Shown here one piece after another: positions 23,030 to 35,600 of a stretch of DNA of 64,000 nt; position 1 is the first letter of the stretch, and the number at the start of each line of letters is the position of its first letter. Both the position numbers and the translations under genes were made by a program. This stretch comes from Cyclospora cayetanensis (taxonomy: Eukaryota > Apicomplexa > Conoidasida > Eucoccidiorida > Eimeriidae): positions 43,442 to 107,441 of the forward strand of contig NW_020312083.1 in NCBI RefSeq assembly GCF_002999335.1. The letters are read 5' to 3'. Below the pieces are notes generated by a model. It did not search any database. It was not told the DNA's origin and saw nothing but the letters and a program-made list of their open reading frames with translations.

Positions 23030-24330
23030 TCAGACGCTCTGTGTTGCTGATTCGCTGCAGCTTAGTTTTGTTGCCGGCCTTGTTCTGGTCAAAGACGAAA
23101 ACGGGCGCGCTGGGGGCACCTGCGCAGTCGACAGCCCACACAAACTGCGGCTTTTTAAAAGTGCGCTGCTTCAGTCGCAGTCTCCAGCGTCCGTGTGCCT
23201 CTGCTTTGTTTCTCCTTCTTTTCCCTTGAGACTTCAAGTCAAGGATGCCCTCCACGGAGGCGCACACTTTCCACGGCGCTCACCCCTTCCGTCTACAGCT
23301 AGGAAAAATGAGCGCAGTGGTCAATATGCCATAACAAGCTGCTGGAGGTGCTATTGATGCAAATTCTTGTGGCTCTGGTTTTGCAAGCAAGCACCTGAAA
23401 CGTTGCTAGGGTCACCTCATGCAGCTGCAGGCCAGGCGGGGTAGCGAGCGGTCTACAGAGTTGAGTGGAGTGCGCACACATCCCGCACGAATAGTTGATA
23501 GAAACAGGATTTATTTTGTGTCTTAAGGCGAAGAGTTACTTTTGCCACGCTCCGTTGGAACGCCACAGAACAGCAATGGCTAGATGGGGAGGCCTGCAGG
23601 CCTCACTCACTGAATCCGAGTATCCATGCCGACGGCGGATTTCACGCCGCCGCATACAATATATGCCCACAATTAATTTGCATTTATGACTGCGGCTGCT
23701 TTTTGCGCTTGACTGTGCTAGAGAGAGGAGCCTCGCTTGCTGCGTATCCTCCCTTATGGCCCTAGCGGCAGGGAGGCCGCCCCCCTCGACATACCGAGGA
23801 GGGAAACACTCTGCAGGATCTTTCCCATTCCACGCGCACAAAAGTCAGCAGTTGCACCGGCCAAAGGCTACGCAAAGGAGACTGTCTTGCGCGTCGAAAA
23901 CCCTTCGTCCTCATGCGTGTGGCCTTCCATGCATTTCGCCTATCATACAAGCATGCGTGAAGCTCATTAGTTCCACCACGATGCAGAGTTACAGGATTAA
24001 GACTGGCTCCACAGCTTCACTAGTAGCTGGAACTGCTAGGCTTTGGCCGCTTGTGTTTGGAAGCGTGGACTGCCGTGGAGAATCACCCGAAGGCGGCCCT
24101 CCCTTAGACAGCGAGCCAGCCGCAGTCAACCTCGTAACCGGCAAAAACTGAGGTACACTTGCGTACAGCCATTAAACACAAACGAATGATCTGATGAAGG
24201 CCCCAGTTCCTCGTTTGGAACCTGCGGAGGGCCCTGAATTGCTGCCTCCGGGATGAGGACAACTTCATAGTAGAGTCGTCTACAGGCACCTTCTCGAAAG
24301 CAAGTCTCTAGCAGACACATGGCACACTGT
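23030..24330. other. No supported gene
   Basis: Upstream of the FAM221 start. Frames on both strands are short and mutually overlapping. The minus-strand frame continues upstream of the chosen FAM221 ATG to 23267 without family similarity. An ATG at 24335 (MLDVSELSTQDLLHLTGG) may belong to the next plus-strand gene. Confidence 0.4.
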
Positions 24331-24479
24331 GGCTATGCTGGACGTAAGCGAGCTTTCTACGCAGGACCTGTTGCATCTCACCGGGGGCGTGCTCTTTGCA
24401 AAGGGCATCGCGAGAGAGGACGCAGTTACATTCTACTTAGTTGCCCCCTGCTGCAGTCAGTTGCGGTCTGAAACGGGGG

Positions 24480-25641
24480 ATTTGGGGACTAGAACGCAAG
24501 GTGTGCAGCTTTTTGCGAGCCAGGGTGGAGTGCTACGTTGGGAAGCCCATGGCTAGGAGGCACTGGCAGCCTTCAACCCTAAAAAAAATCGTTAGAGCAA
24601 TTGACGGTATTCTTAAAGGAGCTTTCTCCCCTGACTCCTTTGGCTTCCGGCAGGAGGAGACAGAGAGAAAAAAACAGCTCAAGTGTGCGTTGCCGCAGCT
24701 CCAGAGAACTCCGAGTGGTGACAGATGGACAGCTGGCTACTAAGAACCACTAGCGTCTAGGAACCCTACATTGACTTCTATCTTGATGCAGTAGCACTCC
24801 CTCTGCAATTCAAAAGGCTTGCGAGGGGCCAAGCTTGCGTAGTCACTTCTTTTCTGATTCTTTTAAAGTCTTTCCGCCCTTAATAGAAAGTGGAAATGTG
24901 TAGCACAGGCCGCTCTACGCAGTGTGAATGCCAAGAAGCACAAACTTGTCGCTCTAAAAGTTTCGATCAACTTGCACGGCGACCCTGAAATCTACTGATG
25001 ACGCGTTGTTCGGGTCAGTCACCCGCACCTCTGCTTCATTGCAATTTTCTGCACTGCTCACTCTATTGAGAATATGATGATGCATGCACCGTGTATGCTT
25101 GTGCGCTCTGATGTTACCCCCTGTCCGTCGGTACATCCGCTGGTCGGAGTCATAAGAATACGTGTCATGATGACGTAATTAGATACCACCACAGAGCTGA
25201 AACCGCCGTTCCCTTGTGTCATCCACCGTGCTCTGCTCCTTCGTTCACAGAAGACGGCTGGCTAGCCCGCGTTGTAGCACCTCCCAGTACACTTGAGGCT
25301 AGTGCGAATGCTGCAGCGCTGCACAATTGCGAAAAAGCCCTCGAGATAGAGAACCTTTGCGCCGCTCCCTCATTACGCATTCGGGTAAGCACGTTAGCGC
25401 CGCTCGCTATCCCTTATTGTGGTCCTGCCTCCCTTTAAGGAGGGTGCACACTTTAGGAAAAGAGTGGCGAAGAGGCGCGAGGACGGGTGAAGGGGTTTTT
25501 ATTCGTTGTGCCTCTCGGCTGCGACTCACGGTATCCATGTGGACACAGGAAAGTAGTATAAACACGCCATCTGCACGAGACGCAAACTCTAGGGGTTTGC
25601 ATGCAGCCAGCGAGCGTGGAGTGCTCTCCCTAAATGTGTGA
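24480..25641 (+). CDS. Hypothetical multi-exon protein, 3' exons
   Basis: Three exons link with agreeing phases: about 24480-24717 (start unresolved; contains LKKIVRAIDGILKGAFSPDS and FGFRQEETERKKQLK), 25251-25384 (TTCACAG acceptor, GTAAGC donor; DGWLARVVAPPSTLEASANA) and 25549-25641 (ends RGVLSLNV, stop). An ATG at 24335 could supply the first exon but I could not connect it in frame. No domain recognised. The good splice sites and ordinary residue mix of the 25251 exon are the main support. Confidence 0.4.
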
Positions 25642-26265
25642 AGGCACCCTTTACTTTACGGCTGGCATTTGAGTGTGTTACGCGGCTACTTTTAATTTTG
25701 GGACCCTCTAGAGGGTGGTAGCCGTGGCAGCCTATTACCCCGTGTGAAAACGCTGGCCTCTCCATTGCTAGGGTGCAAAAACGTTTACGCGCAGCACCTG
25801 CGAAAGGCAGCGGCAGGGGGCTTTGGCAGAGCGAGACACGCCATCGAAATTTACTGGTGAGTCTCAATGCGTCTAAGGATTTCCTGGTAGAGACGCGCAG
25901 GCAGTCTGCGTTCCCGTGGCCTCTTGAGCGCTTAGCGACGTGCGGGGTGGAGGGCTACTAAACGAAAAGGTTCATGCGTATGTGTGTGAGTGTGTGTTTC
26001 GAGCAACTCGTGGTGGGAAAACCTCAAAGCCGTCTTTTAGAAACGCCGTGTTTCGCGATCAAAGCGCCGCAGCTGTCTGTACAGCTCCCGGGAGGACGCC
26101 GTACGCGTCCCGCTGCAGCGTCGGCAACACGTACACACAAACAGCGTAAGGCAACCTCTAAACGTGAGCGTTCATTCGGCAGGCGGCAAAAAAGGATCTT
26201 GTCTTGCAAGTTCAGCAGCGCTCACGCAGGGCACGAATTCCTCAAGAATCGCCTCTTCTTAAGGC
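25642..26265. other. No supported gene
   Basis: Short frames only. Lies between the stop of the plus-strand hypothetical gene and the stop of the minus-strand one, so it is probably 3' UTR and spacer. Confidence 0.4.
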
Positions 26266-26740
26266 TTACTTCTCTGCGCGTTTCTTGTACTGCTCCGACT
26301 TGTGCTGCTCCGGCAGCGGTGTCCTCTTCAACTGCAGTTTGGCGATGGAGGGCCTCTTGATTGATTCAACTACTTGCTCTTTCTTGCGACTGCTGCTTCT
26401 GAAGCTGGGGGTGCTTCTTGTTTCTTTGCTGCGGCACGCAGCAACTCGCAAGCAGCGACATGCGTGCGTCAAGGAAATACACCCTCCAATTTAATGCCTT
26501 CTCCGCGAGCAGCGGTGAATGCCAGGGAGTGATGGGAATACGAGGCAGCAAGTGCATGGATCTCAAGGAATAGCTGTTGCCTCGTCCCTCCCTCCCCCAC
26601 TTCTCCCCATGAAGCTGCAAACCACTCCGAAGAATGCAGCAACGTGTCTGGAGGGGATCCTCCACGCGCCGTCCAGGAAGCCGTCAGGTAACACGTATAT
26701 CCCCAGCGAGCTCAAGAGAGAAAGCAAGAAAGAGGGGTAA
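26266..26740 (-). CDS. Hypothetical small basic protein, 3' exon plus possible upstream exon
   Basis: The last exon is 26266-26428 on the minus strand, with a TGCCGCAG acceptor. It encodes a basic tail with KRPSIAKLQLKRTPLPEQH and ends EQYKKRAEK, stop. Upstream, about 26590-26735 on the same strand has an open, coding-looking stretch with GIYVLPDGFLDGAWRIPSR and HVAAFFGVVCSFMG, but no donor of the right phase was found to join them. No family recognised. The two parts may belong to different genes. Confidence 0.35.
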
Positions 26741-26814
26741 GGAACCGAGGCAGCAGTAAGAGGCGATGCGGAGCAGGGAACTACAGCGGAGATAAAAGGC
26801 CCCCTAAGACAACG

Positions 26815-26935
26815 CGTGTGTGAGAGAGAGAGAGAGACAAACAGACAGACAAACAGACAGACAGAGACAGAGAAGGAATGAGCATAGATCCCTCCCTCCC
26901 CCCTCTTCCCTCCCCCTCTCCCCCCTTCGAGGCAA
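26815..26935. repeat. (GA)n/(ACAG)n and pyrimidine microsatellite
   Basis: GAGAGAGAGAGAGACAAACAGACAG run followed by a C/T-rich tract. It lies downstream of the stop of the helical-repeat gene on the minus strand, probably 3' flank. Confidence 0.9.
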
Positions 26936-27135
26936 GCAAGGAGAGAGCAAGGAAAGAGGCTGACACAAGGGGGCTGCTACCCAGTCTGCAATGTGGCCTT
27001 TGACCCCTGGCAAAAACGCCCATTATCGAGGATTATGGGAGAACAATCAGAGGAGATAGCAGCTTGATGTTTTGAAGTATCAGGCTTTTTAAAGGACGTC
27101 TAAAGACATCCTAAGAGCTTGACCGCCTGTGTCAG

Positions 27136-28871
27136 TCACCTCGGAGATTTGCTGGTTGCACTCTCTGTCGCTGTAAAAGTCAACTCGTCGCTGTCTTCCA
27201 GCCAAACGCTGGTGCTCGCAGGCGTCGCATTCTGCTCCGCAGCTTCCACCCAAGCAACGTAGCGACTTCCACCCGGCCCGTCCTTCAGCGCCTCGGAGAG
27301 CAGCCTCAACACGCGCGTCGATTCCTCGTGAGAGCCGCTTGGCAGCGATCTCCCAGCCGCTGATCCCTCTGTAGAAAGGCAGGAGGCCGCTTCTTGCTGT
27401 GGAGAAAAGGTGGGGTTCATGCTGTCTCGAGCCTTAGCGCAATCCGGCACGTGCTGGAGAGGACGTAGAACTCTGTGCTTCCTGCTCCTCGCGTTGCGGC
27501 TACGACTGCAAAACTCAGAAGTTGTTGCTGCTGCTGTTGCTGCATCGAGGCGAGAAAGCGTGTTTCCCAATACGGCAAGCTCTGCAGAAGCAGAAGCAGC
27601 AGCTGCTGCTGCTGTTGCTGCTTCTGCTGCAGCTGTTTGTGCTTCCTGCTGCGAACGCGCAGCTCGCAGCGCTGCAGTGACGCTCCCCGAAGCCTCTTTA
27701 GAGATTTCCACTGTCTCCCCCTTCTTCTGCGAAGACTCCTGAGCGCCTGATGGCTTGTTCTGTCTCTCCTTCCGCGCAGAAGAGAGGGTAGTCGTTGCAG
27801 CTTCTGTTGCGGCTGCTGGATGCCCTTTCGAAGCCCCTGCTGAAGCCGCTGGTGGTGGTAGTGGTGTAGATGCTGCTGCTGCTAAGCTCCGAATGGCTGC
27901 TGGAAGCTGCGATTCCAGCTGCAAACGCTTCTACAAACAAAAGTCGCAGTTTCCGAAAACAAGCAAAATCACCTCACCCGCGACAGGCCGGCCTGTTCAG
28001 CAGACGCAACAGCAGCCCTCGAGTTGGCACCCGCAGCTCCTCAGCATTCAGTGTGCTTGTTTCTTGAAGCTAGCGTGGCATCTCGCTCGTCATAAAACTC
28101 GCTGAGGGGAGTGCTGGCTAGCTGGCGCGGCTGCCTCATGGCTTCGCGAGCGACGTACTGCGATGCCAACGAGCTCTTGGGCTTCTTCGAAAGTCAGAGG
28201 CATCACGACAGACGCAGTCTCTACAGCGAACGCTGTCTCTTCGCTTGCACCGTCCTCTGCATACCGCAACTGCTGTACTGCACTGCCGCTCTCCTTGCTG
28301 CGCCGAAGCCGCTGCCGTTGCTGCAGCCGATCTGCCGTTGCCAGAAGAGAGCGCATCAGCAGATTTCCGAGAAGCATCAAGAGCTGAGGTTCCAGCAGCT
28401 CTTCGCGAAGAGTGGTCGTGTTGCTGTTGCTGCTGCTGCTGCTACGGGTAATGCCCTCTTCGCTATCCGCTGGGGGAAGCTGCTTGTTGTTGCGACTGCG
28501 ACTTTTTAACAGACGATCCCCCTGCTGTCGTTGTTGCTGCTGTTGCTGCTGCTGCTGCTTGGGAAGCCTGCTCAGCAGCAACAGCAACTCGACACTGCGC
28601 AGCATTCGAAGTGCATCTCGTGGCGAGCAGCGCCAGCACTCTGTCATAGCTGCGCCTACTGCAGCAGCAGTAAACGCAGCAACATCCCCTCTACAGCCTC
28701 CCCTTGCCGCTGCCTCATTGCCTGCAAGCTCAGTTGGTACTGCTGCTGCTGTCTGCAGCATTTCTGCCCCCGCTAAAAGCAGCTGCGAGAGAGCGCGCGT
28801 AGAAAGTTTCTGCAGCCGCAGCTGCAGATGCGGCGGCATGGGCCCCTCCTGGAAGGCCTTTTTCTTCACAC

Positions 28872-28902
<31 letters not shown>

Positions 28903-28912
28903 TTGTTGTTGT

Positions 28913-28956
<44 letters not shown>

Positions 28957-31672
28957 ATGCTGCGTGGAGATCTCCGCTGTTGCACATGCTGCTCCGGAAG
29001 TCTTCAGGAGAGAACGCAGCAGGAGAAGCTCGGTTTGAAACAAAGCTTCCGCAAACCCTTGAGATGCAGCGCAGGAAAAACGATGGGGATGGACGTCTAT
29101 TACTGCTGCTGTTTTATTTGGATGCGTTGTTGCTTCCGTTTCTGTCGTAAGGCACACCAGCGCACGCCGTTTACGGCCTTTGGTGCCAACACTTGAGCCT
29201 TCCACGCTGCTGCTGTTACTGTTGCTGCTGCTGTTACTGTTGCTGCTGCTGTTACTGCTGCTGCTGTTACTGTTGCTGCTATCACTGCTGCAGTTACTGT
29301 TGCTGTTGTTACTGCTGCAGTTGCTCATACCGCCATTACTGCTGCTGCTACTGTTGCAGTTGCTGCTACTGCTGCTTTTACTGTTTACCTGGCTTTCTGC
29401 TGCAGCGGAGTGTTTCTCGCGTGAGATTGCAGCCATCCTGTTCGGTGGAAGCGTCGCTGCTGTTGCTGCTGTTGCTGCTGTTGCTGCTGTTGCTGCAGCA
29501 GGCTTCGTTGTAGCGGCAAGTATCTGCAGCCAGAGGTCCCCCTCTGTGCAGCAGCAGCCGCCTTCTGCAAGAGCGGCGCGAACTGTCGGGGGCAAGGCTG
29601 CAATGCTGCAGCAAATTTGCTTCAAAAAGCCCCATTTATCCACCTGCACGACGGCGCATGCATGCGCAGCAGGAGGCGAAGCCTTAGAAACAACAGAGAC
29701 AGCTGCTGCGCGAGCCATCCATGCTGGAGGCAACAGTTTCTTAAGAGTTGTTAAACACCTATCCCCCTACAAACAAAAGCCTACAGATTCTTCAATTGGC
29801 AAGGAAAAACGTTCAACACTCTGGCAACAGAAACCTTCCCTTCCCACCTGCCCCCTCCCCTGTTCTCTTCCCCTTCCCCTATTCTCTTCTCTTCTCCTCT
29901 TCTCCCCCCTTTCCACTACCAGGGGCAGACAGCCAGGGATGCAGAATGCGCAGCAGTGACAGCGTCGCTCGCAAGCGAACCTGCGTAGCTGGTGCTTCTC
30001 GGAGTATCTGAGCAACCATCGCGTATGTCTGCTTCAGACCGAACAGCTTCGCAGTCTCGCACAGTTCTTCTGCTGTTTCGCAGGAACTGGGAGCTACATG
30101 CGCGCTGCTGCAGCTGCTGATGGCGCCTCCACGATTGCTCGTAGAGGGGGTCAAAACATCGGGTGCTAGCGCTACGTCTTGCTGCTGCAGCCTCGAAGAA
30201 ACTTCCACCGACATGACTCGAAGGCACTGGTGCTGCAAAGACAGCAGTGCAACAACCGCTTCAGCAGCGTAGGCAGGGAGCAGCTCGCGCTTTAGTGTGC
30301 AATTGCTGCTGTTGGTGTTGCTGCTGCTGTTGTTGATGCTGGTGTTTTTGTTGTTGCTGTTGGTGTTGCTGCTGCTGGTGTTGTTGATGCTGGTGTTTTT
30401 GTTGTTGCTGTTGGTTTTGCTGCTGCTGGTGTTGTTGATGCTGGTGTTCTCGTTGCTGTTTCTGTTGTTCCTGTTGCTGCTGTTACTGTTGCAATTGCTG
30501 TCGTTACAATTGTTGTTGCTGTTGTTGCTTCTAGTCTGTTCTGAGAACGGTGTCGGCATGGAGAGGTGTAGAAGTCTCTGCAGGAGAGGGGGCAGTTGCT
30601 GCAACAGCTGTAGTTGCTGGAAATCCGCTGTTACAGAGGTCTCCCCCGAGAGTTTCAGCGATGCTGCGAAATTCTGCAGCACTGCAGCGGCAGCGTTGGA
30701 GAGCAGCTGCTGCAGATCTGCAGCGGTTCCCGCATCCGCGGAGAAAAGCAGCTGCTGCGTGGCATCTGAAAGGCAGCAAACGGCAGCTGCGCGCTGCTGC
30801 AGCTGCTGAAGGGTCGTCAGCCGCTGCGGCTGTCGCTCACAGAGCAGCTGTGCAGTCCGCCGCACGAGGTGTACAAGCTGCGATTCAACGCGCTGCAACT
30901 GGAGCTGCTGCTGCTGCAGCAGCTCCAGTTGCAGCCTCCGCTGTCTCCCGGGGGGATGGCTAGCTGAGGAAAGCGAAGACTGCAACGGAGAGAGCTGCTG
31001 CGGCTGCAATGCTTCTTGCAGAAGATGCTGCTGCAAAGCCTTGCGTCTGGTGACACAGAGAGCTGCCAGCAATGCAGCAGATCCTGCAAGCTGCTCTGGG
31101 CTTAGCACTGCAGAAGCTCGCTGCAGCTGTGGCAGCAGCTGCAGCAGCAGATCAACGGAAGAGAGGCGCAGCTGTACTATCCGTTGCAAGAATACGAGTA
31201 ATTCGGCAGGAGAGCGATGCGCAAGTCTGGAGGCCTCTTCGTGCAGCTGCTGCTGGTGCTGCTCTGCCTGCTCAAGACTCCTCAGGCTGTCTGCGCAACA
31301 GCCGCCGTGTGTCTGCATGCTGCTGCTGCTCATGAATCTGCTGCTGCTGCTCATGAATCTGCTGCTGCTGCTGCTGCTCATGAATCTGCTGCCGCAAAGA
31401 AGCAGCCGTGTGCCTTGACGCAGGCGTCCAAAGGCCTCTTCTGGCAATCGCGGAGCTGCATGCGTAGCAGCGACAGGCAGCGGCATCTGCGCTGCTGCTG
31501 TCGCTGCGGCTACAGCTGCTGCATGCCGTCTCTGCCGCAGAATGGCGCAGCCTCTGCATGCAGCAACTGGAGATGCAGCTGCGGCTGCTGCCGCTGTTTT
31601 GCACGGGGGAATGCGAGCTGCTGCCGCGGCTGCGTAGACCACTGCAAATTTAGTCATGATGTGTGTCTGCAA
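27136..31672 (-). CDS. Large helical-repeat protein, possibly organellar RNA-binding
   Basis: Three minus-strand exons, 29920-31672, 28159-29723 and 27136-27930, join with exact phases (1, then 0) to 1370 residues. The N-terminus (ATG 31672 or 31657) begins MTKFAVVYAAAAAARIPP, like a mitochondrial presequence. Leu-rich helical units follow, such as AELLVFLQRIVQLRLSSVDL and ALRMLRSVELLLLLSRL. Their spacing resembles FASTK, heptatricopeptide or octotricopeptide proteins, which bind organellar RNA; this is weak similarity. No RAP domain was found at the C-terminus. Ordinary segments are separated by Gln, Ala and Asn/Ser tracts. The gene is divergent from RRP5, with starts 880 bases apart. The structure is better supported than the function. 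Confidence 0.7.
28872..28957 (-). repeat. CAG/CAA run coding poly-Gln
   Basis: About 28 CAG/CAA codons on the minus strand inside exon 2 of the helical-repeat gene, giving one Gln tract. Interruptions by CAA suggest it is a mixed, fairly stable tract. Confidence 0.95.
29205..29390 (-). repeat. AGC/AAC runs coding Ser/Asn tract
   Basis: Minus-strand triplets AGC, AGT and AAC give alternating Ser and Asn over about 60 residues in exon 2 of the helical-repeat gene. Confidence 0.9.
30300..30530 (-). repeat. Diverged tandem repeats coding Asn/Thr/Ser
   Basis: Units of about 45 bases, based on peptide NKNTSINNTSSS, repeat at least three times on the minus strand in exon 1 of the helical-repeat gene. 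Confidence 0.9.
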
Positions 31673-32554
31673 GCCTCGGCTTGTTCAAGAACAAAAGGAG
31701 CTGCAGATCTGACATCTTGCCTCCACCTTCCTCCACGCTGCCCCCGTTTTTCTTGAGCAGCTTGCGCTGGTACCCCTAACTGTTTTCTACGCTTCTCGAG
31801 CTGTAGCCGCTGTAGCTGCTGTAGCCGCTGTAGCTTTTGTTGCAAAGCGTGAATAACCTAGCCAGGCTGCTTCCAAAGGCCCCTTTCCCCGCGTGTCACG
31901 CCACCTGTCTATAAATGCACTCATATACACAGAGGAGTCGATAGACTATCCTTTGTAGCATGCGCTATTCCGACCATCGATGCTGCTGCCCATGCCACTG
32001 CCGCCGCATGCAGCAGCAGCAGCAGCAGCAGCCGCCGCCAAGGCTGCTGCTGTGGGGCGCTCAGGGGCTTCTGTAACAACAAAAACAATGTTTGGGATAC
32101 CAAATTGTGACATTACTTCCTTTTCTGAATTCTTTAAAGTGGCAAGGAAGATCGTGCAGCAGCTGTGGCTTGCAGCGGTTTGCAGCAGCATGCCGCGGCA
32201 ACAGCAGCAGCAGCAGCAGCCCTTGCCACTGCTTTTCTCCCGATATCCTTTGTCTTCCTGGCGACTTCTACGATCCTTCTAACTCCGTTCCCTTAGAGAG
32301 CGCGCCTCAAACGACCTTTCCAGCAACCGCAGCAGCAGCAGCAGCAACAGCAGGTGCTACAGCTACAGCAGCTGCAGCAGGAGCTGCAGTAGCAGCAGTA
32401 ACAGCAGTAACAACAGTAACAGCAGGAGCTACAGCTACAGCAGCTACAGCAGGAGCTACAGCAGTAACAGCAGCAACAGCAGCAACAGCAGCAACAGCAG
32501 CAACAGCAGCAACAGCAGCAACAGCAGCAACAATCCTGGAAAGGGCTTTGCATC
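31673..32554. other. Divergent intergenic region with CAG-rich leader
   Basis: Separates the starts of the helical-repeat gene (-) and RRP5 (+), so it should hold both promoters. From about 32320 to 32545 the plus strand is nearly all CAG, CAA and GCA triplets with TACAGC variants, ending about 10 bases before the RRP5 ATG. It is probably 5' UTR. A 31980-32282 frame (+) with MFGIPNCDITSFSEFF looks partly coding, but no exon chain was found. Confidence 0.5.
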
Positions 32555-32605
32555 ATGGATGCAGCCTACCAGCAGGGGGATTTTCCGCGTGCTGCCCCCT
32601 TCCGA

Positions 32606-32643
<38 letters not shown>

Positions 32644-35600
32644 ACGTAGAGATCGCAGCGGTCAGAAGCCACCTGAAGATGGCGCTTCAGCGAGCTACCT
32701 CGGCGGCAGCAGGAGCAGCAAGGATTCAGAGGGGGGTCGCTCGCAGCTCTCCTTTCCGTTCCTGAATCCAGCAGCGCAGCCTCAGCAGTCTGTGCCTCAA
32801 GAGGACGATGCCTCGTCTTTGGACGTCTTGGGAGCCGACGAGGCTGCTGCAGCCTCAGCAGCGGCTCTCAAAGGCACTCTGAAAGAGGGAACGCTGATGT
32901 TGGGAATAGTAGCGGAGATTCATACCTCGGAGCTGTTGCTGCAGCTTCCGTATGGACGCATGGGATGCGTGCCTCGCAGTCATACTCTGGAACCGCAGCA
33001 GCAACAGCCCTACGCGCAAGATCAGCGTCAGCAGAAGCAGCATCAGCAGAAGCAGCATCAGCAGAAGCAGCATCAGCAGAAGCAGCATCAGCAGAAGCAG
33101 CATCAGCAGAAGCAGCAGCCGGAGACAGCCTATGAGCAGCAGCTGTTGCAGCGCTTTTTTGTGTCTCAAATGCTGCCGTGTGTCATTACGGGGGTTCCAA
33201 GCAGCAGCAGCGGCAGCAGTTGCGGCGCCTACGAGTTATCCTTGCGACCGTCTCTCTGCAACGCTGGACTGTCTCTGGATGTCTTGCAGCGCGGCATGAT
33301 TTTAGCAGCAACTGTTGCGTCTGTGGAAGAGCACGGGGTGTTGCTGTGTCTGGGAGTGAGGTGTAAGGGCGGCAGCGGCAGCCCGCCTGCTGCCGCTGTT
33401 CGTGCGTTTTTGCCACGAGAGCAGCACTTGCTGCTGCAGCAGCGCGACAATGCAGTCCTCCTGCCGGGATCGCTCGTGGCGGTGGCGCTGCAGGAAGTGA
33501 ATGTTGCAGCGAAGACGGTGATATGCGCTGCTCCCCTCGCTCTGTCGTCTTTGTCAGCCTCCTTGTCGGCTGCAGAGGAAAGGGGGGGAGGCGAAGGAAC
33601 GGGAGGCGCGGCAGTGGCAGCCTCGCCGCTGTTCGCTCCAGTGGATCTTCAGCAGCCGCTCGCGTGGGAGAGCGCCTCGCCAGGCTTGCTGGCAGAATGT
33701 CGCGTCACGCGCGTTCTGATGCCCTCTTCCGCTGCGAAGCGAAAGAAAGCTTCCGGAGAAGGCTCGGCGCTCAAGTGCATGACGCTCGCTGCGGAGGATC
33801 TGCCTCTCGTAGAAGGTTTCGAACTGCGGTGCTTCGCAAGCATGCGCGCAGTTGTGCTGCACCCCCACATTGCGCATGCGGGGATGCTGCGGGAGCAGCA
33901 GCGGCAGCAGGAGCTGCTGCAGCTGCGCAGCAGTCTTGGCAGCACGAAGAGGAAGAGCAAGGCTACGAGCGGGCGAGAAGAGAGGCTCCGGGGGGGCAGT
34001 GGCGACGAGGGAAGCAGCGGCAGTCTGCCTCCTGGAGACGACAGTAACACAGACAACGATAGTGAACAGCAGAAGCAGCAGCAGCTGGACGAGTGGCTGC
34101 TGCGCCTCTGCAACAAGCAGCAGCCGCGTGTGTATGGCCGCATTGTAGCCGTCCTCCCGCAGCAGCGCACTGTGTTTGTTTCCTTGCTGCCTCACATTGT
34201 TGGGTGGGAGCAGCAGCAGCTGCTGCGGCTGCTTCCAGTCCACTTGGTTCTGCCAGGCACGAGAGTCAAAGCCTCCCTCCCTCTCCTGAGGAGCTGCAGC
34301 GGCAGCGGCAGCTGCAGCGGCGGCAGCAGCAGCGGCTGCCGTGCGCTGCTGCCTTTGCACAAGCTGCAGCAGCAGCTGCTGCTGCGGAAGGACGGTCTGA
34401 CTGGCAGCGGAGAGCAGGAGGAGGCGACTGCAGCGGCAGCCTGGGGAGCAGACAGCGGCAGGGAGAGCTCTGCTCGCTTCGCAGTCGTACGAATTCCCCC
34501 TTCTCTCGACGCTGCGGCAGGGGGGGGGAGTCGAAGCAAGCGAAAGCGCGAGCAGCAGCAGGGGCAGCAGCAGCTCATCCGTAGATGCAGAGTGTTGTTT
34601 GTGCACTGGCTGGATTTCGAGATTATTGCAGCTGCTGCAGAGCCTCTCCTGTCTGAGTCTTTGCTCTCGCCCTTAGACGCACACCCCGGAGAGGTCCTCG
34701 TGGGAACGGTGCTCAAGGCAGTGAAGGCGCTGCACGAGCAGACGAACGGCAAACACAAGCAGCAGCTGCAGCTGCAGCGAGTCGAGCAGCAGAAAAGTGG
34801 GCTTCTAATTCGGTGAGGCAGTGAGGCTTAAAGCCTTCGATCGATCGGGCTGCTTTGATGAACGTTAGCGCGTGCGGCTTCAGACAGCGCAAACAGGGGA
34901 ACCCATTCCGGCTGTATATATATATCTATATGGTGTGTGTGTGTATGGACATGTGTGTATTCGCATACATGCATGTATGTATATCTATAAATGTATATGT
35001 ATATATATGTGTGCATATGTGTGTATATATATACTTATATATGCATATATATATAGTAGATATATATATATATTTACTGTATATATATACTTATATATAT
35101 ATATTAGTATATATATAAAAGTATATCTGTGTGTATCTACATATGATGAAGTATGTGTGTATATATATGTACATGTATATATCTATATATATTTATGTCG
35201 GAATGTATATGCATGCATGTATGTGTACGTATGGTTGCATCTGTTTTTGTCATGGCTGCTGCAGTGTCTCGTCCTCCGTGAAGGGATGGGTACCTCTCTC
35301 CTGTTTAAGTGACGTACCGCTTCAGGATTTGCCGGAGGATATTGCTGCGGGGGCAACTCTGAGCCTCCGTGTCTTGCGTCGCTTTTGCTGTAGCAGTTGC
35401 GATTTTTTGGAGTCGTCCTCTGCAGCTGCCTCAGCCGCATTAGTAGGACGCTGCTGCAACGGGGGGGGGGAAGCCTCCTTCGGCGTGTCGACGCGTTTGC
35501 AGCTGTTATTGCCACATGAGCGACTTCTTCCCTTCAGCAGCAACAGCGGCAGTGTCTTTTCTGCCTTTGAGCAGGGCATGCTGGCTACGGCTCTGATGGC

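Noticed and set aside
28412..29960. Plus-strand Leu/Cys-rich frames across 28.4-30.0 kb
   Set aside because: Antisense reading of CAG-rich coding exons of the minus-strand helical-repeat gene, which has a consistent splice chain.
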